Assembly: GCA_045541375.1 (NCBI GenBank)
Contig: JAZQJB010000108.1
Span: forward strand, 1-64,000
Source: CAG-390 sp045541375
GTDB lineage: Bacteria; Bacillota; Clostridia; Oscillospirales; CAG-272
DNA length: 64,000 nucleotides
Reading direction: 5' to 3'
Shown here: one piece after another, positions 33,851 through 41,962 of the stretch
Numbering within the stretch: the stretch's first letter is position 1
How the letters are laid out: each line of letters starts with the position of its first letter
Translations under genes and position numbers: made by a program
Notes under the pieces: model-generated
The model's input: only the letters and a program-made list of their open reading frames with translations
What the model was told of the DNA's origin: nothing
The model's database searches: none

Positions 33851-34183
33851 TTATTTAGCATCCTTAGCAGCCTTATCTGCTTCCTTCTGCGCGTCCTTTT
33901 CTGCCTTTGCTTCTTTGATGTCGCGTTCAATTTCCTTTTCGGTCTTGCGGAGTTCCGCGATCCTCGAAAGAGAAGCCTCGATCTTTTCGGCATTGTCGCT
34001 GCCGCCGTTGAGCTTGGCATAAGTCAGCTTGCCGAGTGTGGCATATTCCTTCTCAAGTCTGTTTTTGATGTTTTCAAGCTTTATCTGCATCCCCGCGGCA
34101 TCGGTCAGCCTTACAGCCTCGGAAGAAAGCTTATCGAAAAATCTTCCAGCACCGTCGCAAAATTCGTTCCAAGAGTTTGACAT
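33851..34183 (-). CDS. small coiled-coil protein of unknown function
   Basis: A 110-residue protein. The first 40 residues (MSNSWNEFCDGAGRFFDKLSSEAVRLTDAAG) are amphipathic, and residues about 45-110 form a highly charged coiled coil ending in Lys/Ala/Asp-rich repeats (EAKAEKDAQKEADKAAKDAK). The frame also opens from a TTG at 34198, but the ATG at 34183 follows GGGGG with about 8 bases spacing. It has its own promoter and terminator. Not recognised beyond its coiled coil. Confidence 0.65.
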   Translation of the reverse strand: MSNSWNEFCDGAGRFFDKLSSEAVRLTDAAGMQIKLENIKNRLEKEYATLGKLTYAKLNGGSDNAEKIEASLSRIAELRKTEKEIERDIKEAKAEKDAQKEADKAAKDAK

Positions 34184-34213
34184 ATCGTTATCCCCCAATC
34201 ATACATTAATATA

Positions 34214-34242
34214 ATTATAACCTATTTTTCGCTTCTTGTAAA
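34214..34242 (-). promoter_or_regulatory. sigma-A promoter of the coiled-coil gene
   Basis: Minus strand: TTTACA, 17-base spacer, TATAAT, with GGGGG near the ATG at 34183. Confidence 0.75.
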
Positions 34243-34269
34243 TACCTTTGATCAAAAAAGGAGTAAAAA

Positions 34270-34713
34270 ATGAATATCGGAAAGAAGGAATATTCAAAAT
34301 TTGCCGATGCACACGCGCCGAAATCGCATCTTGCGGCGGATACAACACGCGCATTTTTGATCGGCGGGCTCATTTGCGCTGTAGCACAAGGACTCACAAC
34401 ACTTTGGAAAAGTCTCGGAATGGTCAAGGAAGACGCGGGACTTCTGACATCCGTAATCCTCGTCGCTGTGGCGGCGTTTCTGACTGCGATCGGTATTTTT
34501 GACAATATCGCAAAGGTTGCGGGTGCGGGCACGCTTGTGCCGATCACGGGTTTTGCAAATTCCGTGGTATCAGCCGCGATAGATTCCAAAAACGAGGGCT
34601 TTGTTCTCGGGCTCGGATCGGGAATATTTACCGTTGCGGGTCCTGTGCTTCTATACGGCACCGCCGCGGGGACTATTTACGGCGTTATTTATTGGATCTG
34701 CTCACTCTTTTGA
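34270..34713 (+). CDS. spoVAC: stage V sporulation protein AC
   Basis: A 147-residue SpoVAC. This inner-forespore membrane protein belongs to the SpoVA channel for dipicolinic acid uptake and release. AFLIGGLICAVAQGLTTLW, VAGAGTLVPITGFANSVVSAAIDSKNEGFVLGLGSGIFTVAGPVLLYG is the characteristic conserved core, with four to five hydrophobic helices. AAAGGAG precedes the ATG. The usual partners spoVAD and spoVAE are not adjacent; the next gene is a sugar oxidoreductase with its own promoter, so this copy is an orphan or a second paralogue. Confidence 0.9.
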   Translation: MNIGKKEYSKFADAHAPKSHLAADTTRAFLIGGLICAVAQGLTTLWKSLGMVKEDAGLLTSVILVAVAAFLTAIGIFDNIAKVAGAGTLVPITGFANSVVSAAIDSKNEGFVLGLGSGIFTVAGPVLLYGTAAGTIYGVIYWICSLF

Positions 34714-34721
34714 AAAAATAC

Positions 34722-34750
34722 TTGACAATCTCCCTAAAATGTTGTAATAT
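34722..34750 (+). promoter_or_regulatory. sigma-A promoter of the Gfo/Idh-MBL-GH36 operon
   Basis: TTGACA, 17-base spacer, TAATAT. The -10 lies inside the palindrome at 34742-34765. Confidence 0.8.
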
Positions 34751-34765
34751 TATTATATATTACAA
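34742..34765. promoter_or_regulatory. candidate repressor operator
   Basis: TTGTAATAT, six-base centre, ATATTACAA: a perfect 9-bp inverted repeat covering the -10 box. The position fits a repressor site controlling the glycan module; the cognate regulator is not in this operon. Confidence 0.6.
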
Positions 34766-34786
34766 TATTAAAGGGGGATCTCTTTT

Positions 34787-36079
34787 ATGGAAAATAAAAT
34801 CAGAATAGGCGTTGTCGGAACGGGCAGAGGAAAGACCTTTATGAAGCCCGCATCTTGCACAGGACTAAAACTTGCTGCTGTTTGCGACCGCAGACCCGAG
34901 AAGCTTGAGGTCATCAAGTCTCAGTACGATACCGACGGCACTCTTATGACCTTTACGGATTACGACGAAATGCTCAAATCGGATATCGACGCCGTCGTTC
35001 TTGCAAACTATTTCAACGAACACGCGGAGTTTGCCATCAAGGCTTTGCGCGCGGGTAAGCACGTTCTTTCCGAGTGCACCGCTATGTCCACTCTCGCAGA
35101 GGGCGTTGCACTTTGCCGCGCGGTTGAAGAGACAGGCAAGATCTACATGATCGCGGAAAACTATCCCTTCACAAAGCAGCGTCTTGAGATCAAGCGCCTT
35201 TATGAATCGGGCGAGCTTGGTGAAATGCTTTACGGTGAGGCTGAATACTGCCACCCGATGTCGAACTCCACTACATATAAATATGCGCCCGGTGAATACC
35301 ATTGGCGAAATCAGATCCCGTCGACCTATTACTGCACTCACGCCATCGCACAGATGATGTATATAACCGGCACTATGCCCGTTCGCGTCAACGGATTTGT
35401 TCCGCAGATCAAGGATCAGAGCTACCGCGAATATGAATTCCGTCAGCAGGATTCGGGCGGAGTTATCGTCTGCCAGATGGATAACGGAGCGGTCGTCCGC
35501 ACACTTCAAGGTGCGTTCAGAACTCATTCGGGCATCGCACGTCTTTACGGTACGCACGGCGCAGCTGAGGTCGAAAGATCGACGGGCAACGTTGTCGTTT
35601 ACCACTCCGACGTAAGCCGAATGGATCAGCCCGCATACCGCTCATATGCCCCCGATTGGCCCGATTTCGGCGAGCTTGCATCAGCTGCAGGTCACGGCGG
35701 CGGAGACTTCTGGGTACAGTATTACTTCGGCGAGGCTATCCGCAAGAACGAGCAGCCCTATCTCAACGTATACCGCGCTTGCGCAATGTCCTCGGTCGGA
35801 ATCCTTGCTTGGAAGTCGGTTCTTTCGGGCGGTCAGCCCTTCGACGTTCCCAAGTGGGATGACGAGGAAGACCGCAAGAAGTATGAAAACGATACTTGGA
35901 CTCCTTTCCTCAAGGAAGGCGATGACCCCGCAGACCATCCCCCTCGCGCAGTAGCTTGGAAGCCCCTTCCCGAAGCACTTGAAAAAGCAAGAGCGGCTTG
36001 GGAAGAGAATGATTACCTCGGTCTCGGCTGGTCGAAGAAGGATATTGATATGTCCTTTGATAAGGTAAAAATGAATTGA
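34787..36079 (+). CDS. Gfo/Idh/MocA-family protein lacking the EKP lysine
   Basis: A 430-residue protein with the Rossmann motif RIGVVGTGRGKTFMK and Gfo/Idh layout, longer than usual at the C-terminus (DDEEDRKKYENDTWTPFL, WEENDYLGLGWSKKD). The catalytic EKP is replaced by ECT in KHVLSECTAMSTLAEG near residue 98. The remaining active-site region AEYCHPMSNS and YYCTHAIAQMM retains a His. Such members may use NAD only transiently, as in GH109-type glycosidases, or have another role. It heads a three-gene glycan cluster with a candidate operator. Confidence 0.8.
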   Translation: MENKIRIGVVGTGRGKTFMKPASCTGLKLAAVCDRRPEKLEVIKSQYDTDGTLMTFTDYDEMLKSDIDAVVLANYFNEHAEFAIKALRAGKHVLSECTAMSTLAEGVALCRAVEETGKIYMIAENYPFTKQRLEIKRLYESGELGEMLYGEAEYCHPMSNSTTYKYAPGEYHWRNQIPSTYYCTHAIAQMMYITGTMPVRVNGFVPQIKDQSYREYEFRQQDSGGVIVCQMDNGAVVRTLQGAFRTHSGIARLYGTHGAAEVERSTGNVVVYHSDVSRMDQPAYRSYAPDWPDFGELASAAGHGGGDFWVQYYFGEAIRKNEQPYLNVYRACAMSSVGILAWKSVLSGGQPFDVPKWDDEEDRKKYENDTWTPFLKEGDDPADHPPRAVAWKPLPEALEKARAAWEENDYLGLGWSKKDIDMSFDKVKMN

Positions 36080-36084
36080 TCACG

Positions 36085-37857
36085 ATGAAAAAACGCGTAT
36101 TATTACTTTTTATTGCTATATTTTGCGTTATTCTGTCATCCTGCAACGGCGGTGGTGCGGAAGAAACGACTGCACCGATTCCCGACACTACAGCAGAACC
36201 TGTTGAAGAGGGAACAGTCCTTTTTGCTCCCGGGGTATGTGAATATCGCATAGTTTACCCCTCGGATGATACCGATGACGAATTCAACGCCGCGCGTAAG
36301 CTGCAGGACTTTATCGAAGAGAAGTGCGGAGTCAAGCCCGAGATCGTGAGATCGAAGAACGCGGGCGGCGAAAATGCTGATCCCGCACTCAAAGAGATCC
36401 TTCTCAGCTTTGTTGATTTTGATGAATTGGACGTTGCTATTTCCTCGATCCCTTACGGCGCGGGCGTGGCTTGCACTGTCGGCAACAAGATAGTCATCAC
36501 GGGACACGAGCGCGAAGGCTTCAAGGATGCTTTTGCAAAATTTGCGGAATGGATTGAAGAAAAGACCGAAGAGGGCAAACTTGTTCTTCCGGTTGATTTT
36601 CGGCTTACGAGCGAAAGCAGCAGCAAGAGTTATTACGAATTCAAAGACGTCCCCGGATATCCCGGCGGGATGATCGAGGATTTTTCTTCCCTCGGCGACA
36701 AGTATTATCAAGTAACGATCTATGATACCAATGCGGAGATGTACGAGTCATACGAAAAAGTTCTTTCGGGTGATGGCTATTCGCTTTACAGCGAAAACGA
36801 GATCGCGGGCAATTTCTATTCCACTTACACTAAGGAAGACGAAATGCTTTACTATTACTATTGCCCGAATTCGGGCGAGACCCGCGTGATAATCGCCGGG
36901 GATGTTCTTCTTCCTTCACTTGATGAGATTGAGTACAAAAAGGTCTGTGAGCCCGCATTCATCGTGCTCTCGACTTATGACGACTCGGGCAAGGTCTCGG
37001 GCGATGCGCAGGGCTGTATCATCCGCTTCGAGGACGGCACGTTTATGGTCTACGACGGCGGAAACAAGAACAGCCATCAGGCGATTCATATCTATGATAC
37101 TCTCGTAAAATACGCTCCCGATCCGCAGAATATCACCATCCGCGCGTGGGTCTTCTCGCATTTCCACGGCGATCATACGGGCGCGTTTCAGAGCTACGTT
37201 GCAAGATACAAGAATTCGAAAACGGTAAAGATCGAATCCTTCATCTATAATTTCTGCAACACGACAAAGCAGACCCAGTGCATCAGCCCGGGTCAGATGA
37301 CGAATACCGAAAACGCGATAAAGAACCTTGGTGGCAATATCCCGGTTTATAAATGCCTGACGGGGCAGATATACCGCTTCCCGGGTATGGATCTTGAGAT
37401 CCTTGCATCAATGTCGGATTTCATTCCCCTCGTTATCGGCTTTGAGCGCTCCGATGCGGAAAAAGACGCGGGCGACGGAAACTCGATGAGCACGGTCGTA
37501 AGACTCATCACTCCCGAGGGCAACACCTGTATGCTTACGGGCGACTCGACTAACATTGTTCTCGATGATATGGTCGACCGCTACGGCGCGGATTATCTCG
37601 ATTCGGACATCGTAACGACACCTCACCACGCCCACAACCGCGACAGCTATCGCGCGAGAAATGCGACGATAAAGTTCTATGACGCCGTCAAGCCCGAGAT
37701 CCTTGTCGTTACGTCCTCGAATATGAGTAAGTTTACCCCCACGAGTAAGTACCCTTATGAGGTCAACGTGCACGTCATCAATACCTATAATCCAGAAATA
37801 TATCTGATGAACGCCGTGCGGCTTATCAGCTTGTCCACATTAAAAGAAATCAAATAA
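36085..37857 (+). CDS. surface lipoprotein with metallo-beta-lactamase fold
   Basis: A 590-residue lipoprotein with lipobox ILSSC (Cys20). Residues about 52-170 carry the module shared with 4809 and 24501 (CEYRIVYPSDD, ARKLQDFIEEKCGV, YGAGVACTVGNKIVITGHE). From about residue 290 there is a metallo-beta-lactamase domain with SHFHGDHTG (H359, H361, D363, H364), MLTGDSTN and TPHHAHNRDSY. ATG at 36085 follows the Gfo/Idh stop by five bases. A surface-located binuclear metal hydrolase; the substrate is unknown, and the cluster suggests a glycan or glycolipid. Confidence 0.78.
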   Translation: MKKRVLLLFIAIFCVILSSCNGGGAEETTAPIPDTTAEPVEEGTVLFAPGVCEYRIVYPSDDTDDEFNAARKLQDFIEEKCGVKPEIVRSKNAGGENADPALKEILLSFVDFDELDVAISSIPYGAGVACTVGNKIVITGHEREGFKDAFAKFAEWIEEKTEEGKLVLPVDFRLTSESSSKSYYEFKDVPGYPGGMIEDFSSLGDKYYQVTIYDTNAEMYESYEKVLSGDGYSLYSENEIAGNFYSTYTKEDEMLYYYYCPNSGETRVIIAGDVLLPSLDEIEYKKVCEPAFIVLSTYDDSGKVSGDAQGCIIRFEDGTFMVYDGGNKNSHQAIHIYDTLVKYAPDPQNITIRAWVFSHFHGDHTGAFQSYVARYKNSKTVKIESFIYNFCNTTKQTQCISPGQMTNTENAIKNLGGNIPVYKCLTGQIYRFPGMDLEILASMSDFIPLVIGFERSDAEKDAGDGNSMSTVVRLITPEGNTCMLTGDSTNIVLDDMVDRYGADYLDSDIVTTPHHAHNRDSYRARNATIKFYDAVKPEILVVTSSNMSKFTPTSKYPYEVNVHVINTYNPEIYLMNAVRLISLSTLKEIK

Positions 37858-37870
37858 GGAGTATTGAGAT

Positions 37871-39811
37871 ATGGTAAATATGTCCTATATCCCGATGATA
37901 CTTAAATATACCTCTCCCGAGGCGGTGCCGCTTTCCTTTAAGCTTGGCAGACGCAAGATCTGCGGTATCCCCGAAGAGTTTTCGCCCAAGGTCAGCCGTG
38001 AATTTGTTGATTCTAACATTCTGAAGATCACGGTCGAGGGCAAAAACAGATCGGGGCTGACGATTCGCGCCGACTACACCGAATACCGTGATTTCCCCGT
38101 GACCGAGTGGAGAGTTACTATCACCAACAACGGCAAAAAGGATACTCCCATAATCTCCGAGCTCCGCATCGGCGGCGAGATCGCCTGCGGAAAGAGCACG
38201 CTCAAATACGGAAACGGCGACACCTGCAAGCGTGACGGTTACAGTTTCTTTGAAAAGGAGATCGACGAAAAGATCTCGCTTACTCCTTGTTCGGGCACGT
38301 CCTGTCAGGGCGCATTCCCCTATATGACGGTGCGCGGCGAGGGCGTCGAGCTTCGCGCCGCTATAGGATTCCCGTCCAAGTGGATAGCCGAGATAGCACC
38401 CACGGAGAGGGGCATATCCTTCCTCTGTGGCCAGGACAGATGCCACACAAGACTTTCTTCGGGTGAATCCTTCACCTCGCCGAGACTGACCCTGATGACT
38501 TACGGCGCGGGCAGTGAGTACAGAGGAATCAATATCTGGAGAAGATTCTATTTTGCTCATATCCTTCCCAAAGATAACGGCGCGCCGATGCCGCCCAAGC
38601 TCTGTCTGCACAATTTCCGTGCAGAGGGTAAACCCGAATTTACGGGCGCGACCGAGGAGAATCAGATCGGTGCGATCAACGAATATCTCCGAAAAGGTAT
38701 GAAACCCGATGTTTGGTGGATCGACGCGGGCTGGTATCCCTGCGACTACAATTGGCCCCGCATCGGAACATGGAAGGTCGATGAAGCAAGATTCCCGCGC
38801 GGACTTGCCCCGATAGGCGAGGCTTGCAAGGAAAATGACATCGATTTCCTTCTTTGGTTCGAGCCCGAGCGTGTCCGCAAGGGTGAGGAGATCGACCGCG
38901 AGCATCCCGAGTGGCTTCTTTCGGTCGGCGAGAGTGATAACAAGCTCTTCGATCTCGGCAACCCCGAGGCAAGAGCGTGGATCACCGACCGCGTGGATTC
39001 GATAATCAAGGCATCGGGCGTGAAGATCTACCGCCAGGATTTCAATTTCGATCCGCTTTCGATATGGAAGGCAAACGAGGCACCCGACCGCGTCGGCTTC
39101 CTTGAAAACCGCCACTCGATGGGTTACCTCGCATATTGGGATGAACTCGTTATCCGCAATCCCGGCCTCATCATCGACTCCTGCGCTTCGGGCGGACGCC
39201 GCAACGATCTCGAAACAATGCGCCGCGCGATCACGCTTCACTATACCGACGTCGGCTACGGCGACCACCCCATCAAGCAAAAGCAACACCGCGAGATGTT
39301 TGAGTGGATCCCATATTTCCGCGCACACAATATGAACTGGTTCGACCCCGAAACCGGCAAGTACGACGGCAAGGAGCGCGAGCCTGATAAGTTTGCTTAT
39401 TACAACGCATTTGCGCCGTCTATGACGGATATGGTGCGCTATGACGTCGATGATGCGACTGCGCTCAAACTACGCGCTTTGCAGGAGCTTTGGCGTAAGG
39501 TCGCAGAGGTTGAGCTTGAAGGCGATTATTATCCGATCACCGAATGCAACGGTTCAACCGAAGATTGGTACGCAATGCAGTTTGATGACACCGAAAAACG
39601 CCACGGATTCGTACAGATAGTGCGAAATGTGGATGCAGAAGAGGATACGTTCCTCTTGAAGCTACCGTATATCGCCGATAACTGTCCTACTTATCACGTT
39701 TACGACAGCGATAACGGTACAATGACTGATTATTGCCCCGATGACCTTAAAAAGGGTATAGAGATCAAACTTGATAAGCACGAATCTAAGATACTTTTAT
39801 ATATGTATTAA
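37871..39811 (+). CDS. alpha-galactosidase, GH36
   Basis: A 646-residue GH36 enzyme releasing terminal alpha-galactose. An N-terminal beta-supersandwich is followed by the catalytic barrel with WWIDAGWYP, FLLWFEPERV, the nucleophile Asp390 in YRQDFNFD and acid/base Asp436 in IIDSCASGGRRND. No signal peptide, so it is cytosolic and acts on imported oligosaccharides of the raffinose or host-glycan type. GGAG lies 9 bases before the ATG. Third gene of the cluster starting at 34787. An alpha-N-acetylgalactosaminidase activity is also known in this family. Confidence 0.92.
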   Translation: MVNMSYIPMILKYTSPEAVPLSFKLGRRKICGIPEEFSPKVSREFVDSNILKITVEGKNRSGLTIRADYTEYRDFPVTEWRVTITNNGKKDTPIISELRIGGEIACGKSTLKYGNGDTCKRDGYSFFEKEIDEKISLTPCSGTSCQGAFPYMTVRGEGVELRAAIGFPSKWIAEIAPTERGISFLCGQDRCHTRLSSGESFTSPRLTLMTYGAGSEYRGINIWRRFYFAHILPKDNGAPMPPKLCLHNFRAEGKPEFTGATEENQIGAINEYLRKGMKPDVWWIDAGWYPCDYNWPRIGTWKVDEARFPRGLAPIGEACKENDIDFLLWFEPERVRKGEEIDREHPEWLLSVGESDNKLFDLGNPEARAWITDRVDSIIKASGVKIYRQDFNFDPLSIWKANEAPDRVGFLENRHSMGYLAYWDELVIRNPGLIIDSCASGGRRNDLETMRRAITLHYTDVGYGDHPIKQKQHREMFEWIPYFRAHNMNWFDPETGKYDGKEREPDKFAYYNAFAPSMTDMVRYDVDDATALKLRALQELWRKVAEVELEGDYYPITECNGSTEDWYAMQFDDTEKRHGFVQIVRNVDAEEDTFLLKLPYIADNCPTYHVYDSDNGTMTDYCPDDLKKGIEIKLDKHESKILLYMY

Positions 39812-39815
39812 TCAC

Positions 39816-39842
39816 AAAGCCGACCGCAATGCGGTCGGCTTT
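39816..39842. terminator. bidirectional terminator
   Basis: AAAGCCGACCGC, AAT, GCGGTCGGCTTT, a perfect 12-bp stem between convergent genes. Confidence 0.88.
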
Positions 39843-39847
39843 GATCG

Positions 39848-40507
39848 TTACATACAATATCCAATTATGCTGATATACTGCAACACACTTCCGATCAGCA
39901 CGAACACGTGGAACACCGAGTGCATATATCTGCATTTCTTTCCGAGTCCGTAAATAACCGCACCGATGGTGTAGGCGATTCCGCCCGCGAGCATGAATCC
40001 GAATCCCGCCCCGCCCATTCCCGCAATAGCGGCGGAGAAGTCGATCGCGATGCACCAGCCCATTCCGATGTAGAATACCATTGATACCTTGCTGAATTTT
40101 TCCATATCCACGGCGGTCAGGATCACAGCGGGGACGAGAAGTGTCCACACAAGCACGAACACGACCCAAGCCATGTTCTGATCGGCGTTGTAAACTCCAA
40201 TCAATGCGGCGGGGGTATATGTTCCTGCAATGAGAAGGTATATCGTGCAATGGTCAAGAATCTGCATCACGCGCTTTCCGACACAAGGCGCGAGCGCGTG
40301 ATAGACGCAAGAGACGGAGTAGAGAAGTATCAGCGCCGCGCCGTATATCGCGCAAGAGAAGATCTCGCGTGCGCCCTCCGCCTTCATAAGCGTTGTGATC
40401 AGTACGAATATTCCAAACAAAGCTCCGAGCCCGTGGGTGATCGAATTACAAAGCTCTTCGCCGAGTGTGTATTTGGGGAGTAATTTTTTTGCTTCTGCGT
40501 TGCTCAT
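39848..40507 (-). CDS. trhA: hemolysin III/PAQR-family membrane protein
   Basis: A 219-residue protein with seven transmembrane helices, related to TrhA/YqfA and the PAQR receptors. The N-terminal GEELCNSITHGLGALFG, the SCVYHAL pair and the C-terminal HSVFHVFVLIGSVLQY hold the conserved Ser/His residues that form the zinc site of the CREST superfamily. It may act in membrane lipid homeostasis. AGAGGT precedes the ATG and a minus-strand promoter lies at 40536-40564. Confidence 0.9.
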   Translation of the reverse strand: MSNAEAKKLLPKYTLGEELCNSITHGLGALFGIFVLITTLMKAEGAREIFSCAIYGAALILLYSVSCVYHALAPCVGKRVMQILDHCTIYLLIAGTYTPAALIGVYNADQNMAWVVFVLVWTLLVPAVILTAVDMEKFSKVSMVFYIGMGWCIAIDFSAAIAGMGGAGFGFMLAGGIAYTIGAVIYGLGKKCRYMHSVFHVFVLIGSVLQYISIIGYCM

Positions 40508-40535
40508 GGTTTACCTCTTGGTTTGTGCTGCCATT

Positions 40536-40564
40536 ATTATATTCCAAAAGTACGGTAGAAGCAA
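40536..40564 (-). promoter_or_regulatory. sigma-A promoter of trhA
   Basis: Minus strand: TTGCTT, 17-base spacer, TATAAT. Confidence 0.75.
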
Positions 40565-40592
40565 CCTACCCCTCAAAAAACAAGGTAGAATC

Positions 40593-40629
40593 AAAAAATA
40601 CCCCACTCTACTGCCAGTAGAGTGGGGTA
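40593..40629 (-). terminator. terminator of the yqeG-pepP-DUF4177 run
   Basis: Minus strand: TACCCCACTCTAC, five-base loop, GTAGAGTGGGGTA, then TTTTTT. A classic intrinsic terminator about 60 bases after the DUF4177 stop. Confidence 0.92.
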
Positions 40630-40688
40630 AACTCGGGGTTTATCTTTGAACTAAACGGCAAAAAAGTATGATTAAAGCCGTTATTTCG

Positions 40689-40853
40689 TTAATTTGCAGT
40701 GTTGCGCTCGAAAACTACGATTATTCTGTCCTTGTCCCAGGTCATATCTGTGTTTGCTGTCACAGACACCACTCGCCAACCTTCCTTGGCAAGCTTGTTC
40801 ATCTCGTTTTCGGCATCTCTGAACTTGATGTTCTCAACTTTGTATTCGTACAT
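40689..40853 (-). CDS. small DUF4177 protein
   Basis: A 54-residue protein, read directly from the sequence. It begins MYEYKVENIKF and contains NEMNKLAKEGWRVVSV, then DKDRIIVVFER, the pattern of DUF4177 proteins, a small alpha/beta fold widespread in Firmicutes. The ATG lies two bases after the TAA of the Xaa-Pro peptidase gene (CTAATAATG) and a perfect terminator follows, so it is the last cistron of that operon. No strong Shine-Dalgarno, consistent with translational coupling. Function unknown. Confidence 0.85.
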   Translation of the reverse strand: MYEYKVENIKFRDAENEMNKLAKEGWRVVSVTANTDMTWDKDRIIVVFERNTAN

Positions 40854-40855
40854 TA

Positions 40856-41938
40856 TTAGCAGATCTCAATGAGTTCCTTGGGCGAATGTGTGAAATTGAG
40901 AATTCCGTCCTCAAGAACGGCAACCATGTCCTCGATTCTGCATCCGTACTTGCCCTCGATGTAGATTCCGGGCTCGAAAGTGACGATGTGACCGGGCGTG
41001 AGCTTGCGGTCAGCGGGCATAACTCTCTGCGAAAGTCCGGGAGCCTCGTGGATATACATTCCGACTCCGTGACCGAGCGAGTGACCGAACGTGCCGGCAT
41101 AACCCGCGTTGTCAATAATGTCGCGCGCGATCTTGTCCATCTCGCGGCAGAGCGCACCGGGCTTAGCTGCTGCAAGCGCCGCAAGCTGTGCCTCAAGAAC
41201 GGTGTTGTAAAGGCGCTTCATCTCGTCATCAGCCTTGCCGATGACGATGGTACGGGTCATATCCGAGCAGTAGCCATCGATCTTTGCTCCGTAGTCCATG
41301 GTGAGGAAGCCCTTCTCGAGCTGAACGTTTCTCGGCTCGCCGTGGGGCAGAGAGGAAGCCTTGCCCGATACCGCAATGGTATCAAAAGCGGTGGATTCGG
41401 CACCGTGCGCACGCATAAAGAATTCGAGCTCAAGAGCAACGTCGATCTCGGTCATATCGGGACGGATGAATTCCACGATGTGAGCGAATGCCGCGTCTGC
41501 GATGTCCTGTGCCTTTGCGGTGGAAGCGATCTCCTCGGCATCCTTGAACTCGCGAAGACCGTCGATGATGGCGGAAGCTCCGCCTTTTACCTCACAGCCC
41601 TCAAGAGCCGTCTTAAATGCTTCGTAACCCGAAAGGGAGATCTTTGCCTCTTCAACAGCAACGACCTTGCCGCCGCAATCCTTGACGATCTCCGCAACAA
41701 CTGCGGACTGACGCTTGTCGGGTGTCATGATCTCAAATATACCTGCCGCCTTCGAAGCCTTTGCCGCCTCGATGTAGCGGAAGTCGGTGATAAGAACGGC
41801 GCGGCTCGCGGTCACGAGAACAAGACCGTCCTGAAAATTGAAGCCCGTGATGTATCTCTGGTTTACCTCGGACGTGATGATAACGGCGTCAAAGCCTTTT
41901 TCCGCCATAGCGGCGCGAAGTTTCTGAAGTTTAGACAT
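40856..41938 (-). CDS. M24-family Xaa-Pro aminopeptidase
   Basis: A 360-residue M24B peptidase that removes N-terminal residues preceding proline. All five metal ligands are visible: TMDYGAKIDGYCSDMTRT (two Asp), GHSLGHGVGM (His), VTFEPGIYI (Glu) and CRIEDMV (Glu). The creatinase-like N-terminal domain (about 1-125) is present. GGAAGG precedes the ATG. It follows an endonuclease-IV-like gene and precedes a DUF4177 gene. PepP and PepQ/prolidase-type specificity cannot be separated here. Confidence 0.92.
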   Translation of the reverse strand: MSKLQKLRAAMAEKGFDAVIITSEVNQRYITGFNFQDGLVLVTASRAVLITDFRYIEAAKASKAAGIFEIMTPDKRQSAVVAEIVKDCGGKVVAVEEAKISLSGYEAFKTALEGCEVKGGASAIIDGLREFKDAEEIASTAKAQDIADAAFAHIVEFIRPDMTEIDVALELEFFMRAHGAESTAFDTIAVSGKASSLPHGEPRNVQLEKGFLTMDYGAKIDGYCSDMTRTIVIGKADDEMKRLYNTVLEAQLAALAAAKPGALCREMDKIARDIIDNAGYAGTFGHSLGHGVGMYIHEAPGLSQRVMPADRKLTPGHIVTFEPGIYIEGKYGCRIEDMVAVLEDGILNFTHSPKELIEIC

Positions 41939-41962
41939 TTTCTTTTTCCTTCCGTATATAAG

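Noticed and set aside
37850..39328. A 492-codon minus-strand frame
   Set aside because: It lies antisense to the GH36 gene, whose catalytic motifs are intact; the frame has no family features.
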